The translations under genes and the position numbers were made by a program. Positions 1 through 7,404 of a stretch of DNA of 21,037 bases are shown here, in pieces (within the stretch, counting starts at the first letter, position 1; each line of letters starts with the position of its first letter). A model generated the notes under the pieces. It was not told the DNA's origin, did not search any database, and saw nothing but the letters and a program-made list of their open reading frames with translations. Source of the stretch: an uncultured Collinsella sp. (GTDB taxonomy: Bacteria; Actinomycetota; Coriobacteriia; Coriobacteriales; Coriobacteriaceae); the NCBI GenBank assembly GCA_902496275.1, contig CABVAC010000035.1:1-21037 (forward strand), in the 5' to 3' direction.

Positions 1-68
1 CCGTGGTCAGCCGGAGCCATTTTGTTGTAGTAAACCGGGCTTCTTTTTACTAGAGAAGTTCAACCAAG

Positions 69-97
69 AAGAGGGCGCCTGGTTGGGGCGCCCTCTT
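69..97. terminator. Intrinsic terminator hairpin downstream of glgA
   Basis: An 11-bp perfect stem (arms 69-79 and 87-97, core GAGGGCGCC/GGCGCCCTC) closes a 7-nt loop. It lies about 30 nt past the glgA stop codon, so it probably ends the glycogen operon on the minus strand. There the T residues (TCTTCTT) fall partly inside the stem. On the plus strand the stem runs into TTTT, so it could also end a convergent gene left of the window. I see no supportable gene in bases 1-68. Confidence 0.75.
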
Positions 98-129
98 TTG
101 CGTTGAGGATTAAGTTTGAATCGTCCGAA

Positions 130-2448
130 TTAGTGGCGCTTGCGGGTGGCCGTTGCCTTACGGACGGAGGTCTTCTTGGTCGGAGCCTTTTCCTCAGTCT
201 TAGCGGCGGGGGAGACCGGGGCCGCCTTGGCGGGCTCGGTCTTTGCCGTAGCCTTCGGAGCGGTCTTGACCTCAGCGGTCTTCGGCGCAGGCTTGGCCTT
301 TACTGCGGGCTTGTCCTCGACCTTAGCCTCTGCCTTAGGAGCAGCAGCCTTGGTCGTGGTCTTCTTGGCCGTCGTTGTAGTGCGCTTGCGCGTGGTGGTC
401 TTGGCGGCCGGCTTGGCCTCGACGGTTACTTCGGCCTTGGACTCGGCGGGCGTCTCCTCGACTTTGGCGACCGGCTTTGCGGCTGCCTTGGTCGTGGCTG
501 CTTTCGTGGTCGTCTTCGCGGCGGCCTTCGTAGCGGCAGCCTTGGTCGTCGTCGACTTTGCGGCCGCCGCCTTCTTGGCGGTCGCGGTCGTCTTCTTGGC
601 AGTGGTCTTGGCCGGTGCCTTGACGGCGGGCTTGGCCTCGACGGCGGCTTCAGCCTTTACCTCGGGAGCGGCCTCGGCCTCGGCGGCCTTCTTGGCAGCT
701 GCGGTGGTGCGCTTGCGCGTGGTCGTCGCCTTGGTAGCGGTGTTCTTGGTTGCCGCCGCCTTGGTCGCTGTGGCCTTCTTGGCCGTCGTCTTACGAGTCG
801 TGGTCTTCTTTGCCGCAGGCTTCGCAGCAGGCTTCACCTTGGGCTCGGGCTCGGGCTCGGGAGTAGCCTCGACCTTCACCTCGGGCTCAGCCTCAACCGG
901 CTTCTCCTCGGCCTTGGGCTCCTCAGCGGCCACCGGTTCAGCAACAGTCTCAGGCTCGTCGACAACAGCCGCCGGCCTCTCAATCTCCGGATGCATAAAG
1001 AAGTACAGGTCCAGATACTTGTCGGCCGAGCGCGTCCAGCTAAAGTCCTGGCTCATGGCCTGCGTGACCAGCTGGTTCCAGGCGTCGCGGTTATCCCAGA
1101 ACAGGCGTGCCGCGCGGAACACGGCGTCGCCCATCTCGTCGCCGTTAAAGTTGCTAAACGAGAAGCCCGTGCCCTCGCCGGTAAACTCGTTGTACGGGAT
1201 CACAGTGTCCTTCAGACCACCGGTCTCGCGAACAATCGGCAGGGTGCCGTAGCGCATGGCGATAATCTGCGACAGGCCGCAGGGCTCAAACTTCGAAGGC
1301 ATCAGGAACATGTCGGCGGCAGCATACATGCGCTGTGACAGCGCCGGATCAAACTCGATGCGCGCGGCCATGGTGCCGGGGTACTTGTCCTGGAAGTAGC
1401 GCAGTCCGTCCTCGTAGTCGCGGTCGCCGGTGCCCAGCACCGCCACCTGCACGCCGCCGGCCAGGATGCGGTCGAGCGCGTACATGACCAGGTCCATGCC
1501 TTTCTGGCGCGTCAGACGCGTGACCATGACCATAAGCGGACGGTCGTCGCGAACCTCGAGCCCCAGCTCTTCCTGCAGCTTGGCCTTGCACACGGCCTTG
1601 CCGGAACGGTCCTCGACGGTGTAGTTGGCGGCAATGCGCTTGTCGGTCGCCGGGTCAAAGCCCGCGACGTCAATGCCATTCAAAATGCCCTGCAGCGCGT
1701 ACGAACGCTCGCGCAGAACGCCGTCCAGGCCCTCGCCAAATTCGGGCGTCTGGATCTCGTTGGCATAGGTAGGACTTACCGTAGTGATGGCGTCGGCATA
1801 GCGCAGCGCGCCCAGCATGTAGTTGATGCTGCAAGCGTCGCAACGCAGCTGCGAGGCGGCCGCCGGAATATGTGCCACACCCAGGATATCCTCCATCACG
1901 GTGTCGCTAAACTGGCCCTGGAACGCCACGTTGTGGATCGAGAACACGGTCTTGACTCGGTCGTACAGCGGCAGGCCCTGGTAGAACTCGCGCAAAAACA
2001 CGGGCGCCAGTGCCGTCTGCCAGTCGTTGCAGTGCAGGATGTCGCACTCAAAGCCGGCCGGCAGGTGCTGCAGGCTCTCGGTGATGGCCTTGGAGAAGAA
2101 CGCAAAACGCTCGCCGTCGTCAAAGAAGCCATACGGATAGTCGCGCGCAAAGTAGCGCTCGTTGTCAATGAACATATAGGTGACGCCATCGTGCTCGAGC
2201 TTCTCAAGTCCGCAGTACTCATTGCGCCAGCCCAGGCTCACGTAAAAATCGGAGAAGTGCTCCATCTGCGCCTTGTACTCGTCCTTGATGGTGGCGTATT
2301 TGGGCACCATCACGATAACCTCGGCGCCGGCGCGCACGAGCGCCGCAGGCAGCGAGCCCGCTACGTCACCCAGGCCACCGGTCTTCACAAACGGTGCGCA
2401 CTCGGCCGAGGCAAACACGATCTGCATCTTTTTGCTGGAATCAGCCAT
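130..2448 (-). CDS. glgA: Glycogen synthase (ADP-glucose), with H1-like C-terminal tail
   Basis: GlgA transfers glucose from ADP-glucose to the growing alpha-1,4-glucan (GT5 family, cytoplasm). The start is ATG 2448, which has AGGGAGA just upstream; a TTG six codons earlier is also in frame. The 772-residue product has the ADP-glucose-binding KTGGLGDV motif at about residues 22-29, a two-domain GT-B fold, and the C-terminal acidic motif KFEPCGLSQ near residue 388, followed by RETGGLKDTV. The catalytic part ends near residue 485, which matches the usual full length of GlgA (about 480). The remaining ~285 residues are low-complexity Lys/Ala/Thr/Glu/Pro sequence, acidic-proline at first and then histone-H1-like with TRKR motifs. 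It is the last gene of the glg operon, 89 nt after glgD. The enzyme call is secure; the role of the tail is unknown. Confidence 0.96.
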   Translation of the reverse strand: MADSSKKMQIVFASAECAPFVKTGGLGDVAGSLPAALVRAGAEVIVMVPKYATIKDEYKAQMEHFSDFYVSLGWRNEYCGLEKLEHDGVTYMFIDNERYFARDYPYGFFDDGERFAFFSKAITESLQHLPAGFECDILHCNDWQTALAPVFLREFYQGLPLYDRVKTVFSIHNVAFQGQFSDTVMEDILGVAHIPAAASQLRCDACSINYMLGALRYADAITTVSPTYANEIQTPEFGEGLDGVLRERSYALQGILNGIDVAGFDPATDKRIAANYTVEDRSGKAVCKAKLQEELGLEVRDDRPLMVMVTRLTRQKGMDLVMYALDRILAGGVQVAVLGTGDRDYEDGLRYFQDKYPGTMAARIEFDPALSQRMYAAADMFLMPSKFEPCGLSQIIAMRYGTLPIVRETGGLKDTVIPYNEFTGEGTGFSFSNFNGDEMGDAVFRAARLFWDNRDAWNQLVTQAMSQDFSWTRSADKYLDLYFFMHPEIERPAAVVDEPETVAEPVAAEEPKAEEKPVEAEPEVKVEATPEPEPEPKVKPAAKPAAKKTTTRKTTAKKATATKAAATKNTATKATTTRKRTTAAAKKAAEAEAAPEVKAEAAVEAKPAVKAPAKTTAKKTTATAKKAAAAKSTTTKAAATKAAAKTTTKAATTKAAAKPVAKVEETPAESKAEVTVEAKPAAKTTTRKRTTTTAKKTTTKAAAPKAEAKVEDKPAVKAKPAPKTAEVKTAPKATAKTEPAKAAPVSPAAKTEEKAPTKKTSVRKATATRKRH
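133..975 (-). repeat. Low-complexity repeat coding for the Lys/Ala/Thr-rich GlgA tail
   Basis: This part of glgA encodes about 280 residues of degenerate repeats built from KKTT, TKAAA, KPAAK and TRKR-like units. At the DNA level, copies such as TGCGCTTGCGCGTGGT recur exactly (381-396 and 708-723 on the plus strand). The repetitive codon pattern opens long artefactual frames on the opposite strand. Such tracts are prone to slippage and recombination, so tail length may vary between strains (inference). Confidence 0.85.
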
Positions 2449-2470
2449 ATTGTCTCCCTGTTGCAATTCG

Positions 2471-2506
2471 AGAATAGCCGCCTGGCGCTAACCGGGCGGC
2501 TATTCT
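2471..2506 (-). promoter_or_regulatory. Intercistronic hairpin between glgD and glgA
   Basis: A perfect 12-bp inverted repeat (AGAATAGCCGCC, 2471-2482, and its complement at 2495-2506) flanks a 12-nt loop. On the minus strand it ends about 22 nt before the glgA start codon, close to the AGGGAGA ribosome-binding site. No T-run follows, so it is not a canonical terminator. It could be an mRNA processing or stability element, or could tune glgA relative to the upstream genes. Confidence 0.7.
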
Positions 2507-2537
2507 ACATGTTACGAGCGATGTTGCGGTGCCAAAG

Positions 2538-3665
2538 CTAGCTCGCGTTGGTGATATCAGAAGTTAACGGGGCCTTTCCCAGCACCAGGATGTTCTCGGG
2601 CGTGCCGCGAAGCTCGGTGTTGGTGGGAACCACGTTATTCTTGTCCAGGATTGCATTCTCAACGCGGGCGCCGCTCTTGATGACGCAGCTCTGGTTGATG
2701 ATCGAATTGGTCACCGAGGCGCCTTCCTCAACCACAACGCCGCGCGACAGGATCGAGTTGCGCACGGTGCCCTTGATGATGCAGCCGGCCGAGATGATCG
2801 AGTTGCAGGCGTGGCTGCCGGTCGCATAGCGCGAAGGCGGCACGTCGTGAGCCTTGGTCAGAATCGGGCGCTCGGGGTCAAAGAGATGGTCGGCCACGGT
2901 CTGGTCGAGCAGGTCCATGCTGCGACGATACAGCGACTTCTCGCTAAACACGCCCACGACCTCGCCCTTGTACTCGTAGCTGCACACGTCGATGTTGCCA
3001 AAGTCGCCCTGTAGTGCCTCGAGCAGGTCCAGATAGTCGGCGGCCTGGTAGTGGTCGATGATCTCGAGCAGCGTCTCGCGGTTGACGATGCAGCAGTCCA
3101 TAGACGCGTTGTCGCCATACACGACGCCGGCGCTGACGCCCGTCAGACGGCCGTTCTCGTTGATCTGCAGCTTGGTCTCGTCATCTACGTTGCGCGTGGC
3201 CTTGCAGTACACCACGGTCATCTGGGCACCGGAGTTCTCGTGCGCCTCGATGATGGTGTTGAGGTCCATGTTAAAGATGATGTTGGTGCCCATCATCACA
3301 ACATAGGGCTTGTCCGAGCGCTGGAACAGCGTCTTGTTGGAAATGATGTCGCGCAGCAGGAAGCGCATGCCGCCCTTGGTGGTGCCATACGCGTTGCCGG
3401 GCACCATGAACAGGCCGCCCTTCTTGCGGTCCAGGCCCCAGTCCTTGCCCGAGCCCACATGGTCGATCAGCGAGCGATAGTTGCCCGGCATGACGACACC
3501 GACGGTCTTGATGCCGGCATTCATCATGTTGGACAGCGGGAAGTCGATCAGGCGGTAGCGGCCCAAAAACGGAACGGACGCGATGGGGCGGTCCTTGAGC
3601 AGCACGCTGCCGTAGGTCGAAGAGTAGTTAGCGGTGATATAACCGATGGCCTTGCGATTGATCAT
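2538..3665 (-). CDS. glgD: Glucose-1-phosphate adenylyltransferase, GlgD subunit
   Basis: GlgD is the partner subunit of GlgC in the heteromeric ADP-glucose pyrophosphorylase. The start is ATG 3665 (MINRKAIGYI); AAGGGGG lies nine bases upstream, inside the end of glgC, and only 4 nt separate the two genes, so they are probably translationally coupled. The product has 375 residues: an N-terminal nucleotidyltransferase fold (GRYRLIDFPLSN near 35-46) and a C-terminal left-handed beta-helix. The P-loop-like GGxGSRL signature of catalytic subunits is replaced by TANYSSTYGSVL, and the catalytic-Asp segment SGDHLYRMDY of GlgC is here MGTNIIFNMDL. This fits a mainly regulatory subunit, as known for GlgD of other bacteria. 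Confidence 0.94.
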   Translation of the reverse strand: MINRKAIGYITANYSSTYGSVLLKDRPIASVPFLGRYRLIDFPLSNMMNAGIKTVGVVMPGNYRSLIDHVGSGKDWGLDRKKGGLFMVPGNAYGTTKGGMRFLLRDIISNKTLFQRSDKPYVVMMGTNIIFNMDLNTIIEAHENSGAQMTVVYCKATRNVDDETKLQINENGRLTGVSAGVVYGDNASMDCCIVNRETLLEIIDHYQAADYLDLLEALQGDFGNIDVCSYEYKGEVVGVFSEKSLYRRSMDLLDQTVADHLFDPERPILTKAHDVPPSRYATGSHACNSIISAGCIIKGTVRNSILSRGVVVEEGASVTNSIINQSCVIKSGARVENAILDKNNVVPTNTELRGTPENILVLGKAPLTSDITNAS

Positions 3666-3669
3666 CGGA

Positions 3670-4818
3670 TCATTCCCCCTTCCCGATAACGACGTCATTT
3701 CCAACGACGGCCGTATCCTTGGTGGTATCGACAGAGCCGAGCTTCACGCCCTCTTCGACCGTGGAGTTCTCGCCCAAAATAGCGCGGCAGATGTGCGCGC
3801 CGCTCTTAACGTGCGCACCCGGCAGCAGCACGGAGTCCTCGACCACGGCGCGCTCCTCGATGATGACATCGGTCGAAAGGATCGAGTGGCGAGCGGTACC
3901 GTAGATCTTACAGCCGTTGGAGACCAGGCAGTCGTCCAGGCGACCATCCGGGCCAATGTAGTGCGGCGGACGCGTGGTGATGTTGGACATGATGGGGAAG
4001 TGCTTGTCAAACAGATCGAACTCGGGGTTGTTGCCCAGCAGGTCCATCGAGGTCTCGTGGAAGCTGGCGATGGTGCCGACGTCCTTCCAAAAGCCGTGGA
4101 ACTCGTAGCTGTACAGGCGCTTGCCCTCGCCGAGCAGCTTGGGGATGATGTCCTTGCCAAAATCGTGGCTCGAGCGCTGGTCCAGAGCGTCCTCCTCGAG
4201 CGCCTCGATCAGCACGTCGGCCGAGAAGATGTAGATGCCCATGGACGCGAGATTCGAATCGGGCTTATCGGGCTTCTCGGTGAACTTGGTGATGCGGCCG
4301 TCCTCGGGGTCGGTGGTCAGGATGCCAAAGCGGCTGGCCTCCTCCCACGGCACGGGCATAACGCTTACCGTGAGGTCGGCGTTGTTCTCAACGTGCGTCT
4401 TGAGCATCTTGCGGTAGTCCATGCGATACAGGTGATCGCCCGAAAGAATCAGGACGTACTTGGGGTCGTTGGCCTTGATGTAGTCGAGGTTCTGCGTAAT
4501 GGCGTCTGCCGTGCCCGCATACCAGGCGCCGCCGGTCTGCGTCTCATACGGTGGCAGGATCGACACGCCGCCGTCGCGGCTGTCCAGATCCCATGCCTCG
4601 CCGGAGCCCACGTAGGCATGCAGCAGGTAGGGGCGATACTGCGTCAGAACGCCCACCGTGTCGATGCCCGAGTTGGAGCAGTTGGAGAGCGAGAAGTCGA
4701 TAATGCGGAACTTGCCACCAAAGCTAACCGCCGGCTTGGCGATCTTTTGGGTAAGTGCCCCCAATCGGCTGCCCTGTCCTCCTGCGAGGAGCATCGCGAT
4801 GCATTCTTTCTTACTCAT
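3670..4818 (-). CDS. glgC: Glucose-1-phosphate adenylyltransferase, catalytic subunit
   Basis: GlgC makes ADP-glucose from ATP and glucose-1-phosphate, the committed step of glycogen synthesis. The start is ATG 4818, with AGAAGGAGA just upstream. The 382-residue protein has the nucleotide-binding LAGGQGSRLG (11-20), KPAVSFGG (28-35), the adenylate/glucose-1-phosphate region GGAWYAGTADAI (about 97-108), the metal-binding SGDHLYRMDY (126-135), and a C-terminal hexapeptide beta-helix. All expected catalytic motifs are present, in contrast to the adjacent GlgD. Its length is usual for the family. Confidence 0.97.
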   Translation of the reverse strand: MSKKECIAMLLAGGQGSRLGALTQKIAKPAVSFGGKFRIIDFSLSNCSNSGIDTVGVLTQYRPYLLHAYVGSGEAWDLDSRDGGVSILPPYETQTGGAWYAGTADAITQNLDYIKANDPKYVLILSGDHLYRMDYRKMLKTHVENNADLTVSVMPVPWEEASRFGILTTDPEDGRITKFTEKPDKPDSNLASMGIYIFSADVLIEALEEDALDQRSSHDFGKDIIPKLLGEGKRLYSYEFHGFWKDVGTIASFHETSMDLLGNNPEFDLFDKHFPIMSNITTRPPHYIGPDGRLDDCLVSNGCKIYGTARHSILSTDVIIEERAVVEDSVLLPGAHVKSGAHICRAILGENSTVEEGVKLGSVDTTKDTAVVGNDVVIGKGE

Positions 4819-4860
4819 CGATTTCTCCTTCTGTCATCGATGTTCCTAAACCCATTAGCA

Positions 4861-4887
4861 ACGGGCGCGGCGCAACGTCACGCCCGT
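4861..4887 (-). promoter_or_regulatory. Hairpin in the glgP-glgC gap
   Basis: Arms ACGGGCG (4861-4867) and CGCCCGT (4881-4887) form a 7-bp GC-rich stem with a 13-nt loop. A second small stem (ATGCC 4894-4898 with GGCAT 4904-4908) lies closer to the glgP stop codon. No U-run follows on the minus strand. The 108-nt gap may hold an mRNA processing or partial termination signal; I could not find a convincing promoter in it. Confidence 0.4.
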
Positions 4888-4926
4888 CGAGTAATGCCGT
4901 GCTGGCATAGGGGAGTTCGCGCGCCT

Positions 4927-7353
4927 TTACGCGTGCCAGATCTCGTCGCGGTACTCGCGAATGGTGCGGTCGCTCGAGAACCAGCCCGAGGAGGCGGTGT
5001 TGAGCAGGGCCTTGCGGTTCCAGGTCTCCTGGTCGCCGTAGCTGTTCGTGAGCTTTTCCCAGGCGTCGACGTAGCTGCGGAAATCGGCCATGACCAGGTC
5101 GGGGTCGTTGTTGTTCATGAGCTCGTTGTAGATGCTCTCGAAGTTGCCCGAAAGACCCGCAAAGGTGTTGTCCTTGAGCTCGTCCATCACGCGGCCCAGG
5201 CGCTCACGGTCGCCGTTGAGGGTATCCCACGCAAAGTAGCTGTTGGATGCCCAGAGCTGCTCGACCTCGGGGGCGGTCAGGCCAAAGATGGCCTCGTTCT
5301 CGCGACCGGCCAGGTCTGCGATCTCGATGTTGGCGCCGTCGAGGGTGCCCAGCGTAATGGCGCCGTTCATCATGAGCTTCATGTTGGACGTGCCCGAGGC
5401 CTCCTTGCCGGCCGTGGAGATCTGCTCCGAGATTTCGGCGGCGGGATAGATGAGCTGGGCGTTGCTCACACGGAAGTTGGGGATAAAGCAGACCTTCATG
5501 ACCTCGTTCACGCGGGCGTCGTTGTTGATGACGTCGGCCACGGAGTTAATGAGACGGATGGTCTCCTTGGCAAAGGTGTAGCTCGAGGCAGCCTTGCCGC
5601 TAAAGATAAAGGTCGTCGGCGTCACATGGAAGTTGGGATCGGCGATGCGGCGGTTGTAGATGTCCATCACCTTCATGATGTTCATGAGCTGGCGCTTGTA
5701 GGCGTGGAAGCGCTTCACCTGGACATCGAAGACGGTGTTGGGGTCAATGACCAGACCGGTCTCGGCCTTAACGTAGGCGGCCAGACGCTCCTTGTTGGCG
5801 CGCTTGGAGGCACCCACGGCCTTCAGGAACTCAGTGTCGTCCTTAAACTCCTTGAGCTTCTCCAGCTCAAAGGCGTCCTTAAGCCAGCCGTCGCCAATGG
5901 CCTCGGTCACGAGCTTGGCATAGGTGGGGTTGGCCTCGGCAAAGAAGCGACGGTGCGAGATGCCGTTGGTCTTGTTGTTGAACTTCTCGGGCGTCAGGGC
6001 ATAGAAGTCCTTGAGCACGATGTTCTTGATGATGTCAGAGTGGATCTTGGCCACGCCGTTGACGCTGTGGCTGCAGATCACGGACAGGTTGGCCATGCGA
6101 ATCTCGCCGTCCCACAGGATGGCGGTCTGACGCAGACGCTCCTGCCAGCCCTCCTGCGTGGTGTCGAACGACTCGTGCCAACGACGGCTGATCTCGTCGA
6201 TGATCTGGTACACGCGGGGGAGGAGCTTGGAGAACGTGCCGATGGGCCACTTCTCCAGAGCCTCGGGCAGGATGGTGTGGTTGGTGTAGCTCACGACCTG
6301 CGTCACGATGTTCCAGGCGTCGTCCCACTCGAGCTTCTTCTCGTCGATGAGGATACGCATGAGTTCGGGGCCGCACATGGCGGGGTGGGTGTCGTTGGTA
6401 TGGATGGCAACAAATTGCGGCAGCAGCTCCCAGTTCTCGCCGTGCTCCTTCTCAAAGGTGTCGAGCAGGCTGTAGATGCCGGCCGAAACAAACAGGTACT
6501 CCTGCTTCAGGCGTAGCAGACGGCCGTGCTCGCCGGCGTCGTTGGGGTAGAGGATGGCGCTGATGGCCTCGGCCTCGGCGCGCTCGGCATCGGCCAGGGC
6601 GTAGTCGCCGCGGTTGAAGGCCTCCAGATCGAAGTGCTCCTCGACCGGCTCGGCGGCCCAGACGCGCAGCTTGTTGACAGTCTCGCCGCCATAGCCCACC
6701 ACGGGGATGTCATAAGGGACGGCCAGGATATCCTGCGTGTCCACCGTGCGGTAGAACGTGCGGCCGTTCTCCTCAAAGCCCTCTACACGGCCACCAAACT
6801 TGATGGTCACGGCCTTGTCCTGACGACGGACCTCCCAGGGATAGCCGTGGGTGAGCCACTCGTCGGTGGCCTCGACCTGGCTGCCGTTAACGATCTCCTG
6901 CTTAAACAGGCCGTAGCGGTAGCGCATGCCGTTGCCGTAGCCGGCAATGCCCTCGGCTGCCATGGAATCAAGGAAGCATGCGGCCAGACGGCCCAGGCCA
7001 CCGTTGCCCAACGCCGGATCGGGCTCCTGGTTCTCGATGACGGATAGGTCAAAGCCCATGTCATCGAGCACCTCGGCGACCATGTCGCGCACGCCAAAGT
7101 TGAGCAGGTAGTTGTCGAGCAGGCGGCCGATCAAAAACTCGATCGAGAAGTAGTACACGCGCTTCTTACCCTCGGCGGTGGCGCGGGCGTCGCTCTTGGT
7201 GGCAACGGTGCGTGCCTTCTCGGCCACGAGCTTGGCCAGGGCGTTAAAACGATCGAGGTCGCTGGCGGCCTCGACGCTCTTGCCGCTGATGCTCATAACG
7301 GCATCACGATAGAGTTCGGTAAACTCCTGCTTGTTGTCGAAGATCTTATTCAT
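4927..7353 (-). CDS. glgP: Glycogen/maltodextrin phosphorylase
   Basis: This PLP-dependent GT35 enzyme phosphorolyses alpha-1,4-glucan chain ends to glucose-1-phosphate. The start is ATG 7353, preceded by GGGGGAAAGGAA. The 808-residue length matches the family (about 800-815). Recognisable blocks are SIEFLIGRLL (70-79), GNGGLGRLAACFLDS (116-130), the VKRFHAYKRQL block, and the PLP-lysine segment EASGTSNMK, with the cofactor Lys at about residue 659, followed by GTLDGANIEI. It lies between glgB and glgC, so synthesis and breakdown enzymes share a transcript, which would allow glycogen turnover to be set after transcription. No defect is visible. Confidence 0.97.
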   Translation of the reverse strand: MNKIFDNKQEFTELYRDAVMSISGKSVEAASDLDRFNALAKLVAEKARTVATKSDARATAEGKKRVYYFSIEFLIGRLLDNYLLNFGVRDMVAEVLDDMGFDLSVIENQEPDPALGNGGLGRLAACFLDSMAAEGIAGYGNGMRYRYGLFKQEIVNGSQVEATDEWLTHGYPWEVRRQDKAVTIKFGGRVEGFEENGRTFYRTVDTQDILAVPYDIPVVGYGGETVNKLRVWAAEPVEEHFDLEAFNRGDYALADAERAEAEAISAILYPNDAGEHGRLLRLKQEYLFVSAGIYSLLDTFEKEHGENWELLPQFVAIHTNDTHPAMCGPELMRILIDEKKLEWDDAWNIVTQVVSYTNHTILPEALEKWPIGTFSKLLPRVYQIIDEISRRWHESFDTTQEGWQERLRQTAILWDGEIRMANLSVICSHSVNGVAKIHSDIIKNIVLKDFYALTPEKFNNKTNGISHRRFFAEANPTYAKLVTEAIGDGWLKDAFELEKLKEFKDDTEFLKAVGASKRANKERLAAYVKAETGLVIDPNTVFDVQVKRFHAYKRQLMNIMKVMDIYNRRIADPNFHVTPTTFIFSGKAASSYTFAKETIRLINSVADVINNDARVNEVMKVCFIPNFRVSNAQLIYPAAEISEQISTAGKEASGTSNMKLMMNGAITLGTLDGANIEIADLAGRENEAIFGLTAPEVEQLWASNSYFAWDTLNGDRERLGRVMDELKDNTFAGLSGNFESIYNELMNNNDPDLVMADFRSYVDAWEKLTNSYGDQETWNRKALLNTASSGWFSSDRTIREYRDEIWHA

Positions 7354-7404
7354 ACGTTCCTTTCCCCCGGGGATGTTTCTCCCGGAACGGTTATGACTTG
7401 TATC

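Noticed and set aside
1..68. Possible 3' end of an upstream plus-strand gene and a TAGTAAA/TTTACTA hairpin (28-52)
   Set aside because: Stops occur in two frames but too little sequence is available to recognise a protein, and the hairpin is AT-rich with no typical terminator form.
103..1338. Long plus-strand frames (411 and 370 residues) opposite the GlgA tail
   Set aside because: They are low-complexity Leu/Gly/Arg or Ala/Val/Ser translations of the antisense of the Lys/Ala/Thr repeats, with no ribosome-binding site or domain.
3646..6516. A 956-residue plus-strand frame across glgC and glgP
   Set aside because: It lies antisense to two clearly identified enzymes. Its length follows from the GC-rich codon bias of those genes, and its translation matches no family I recognise.
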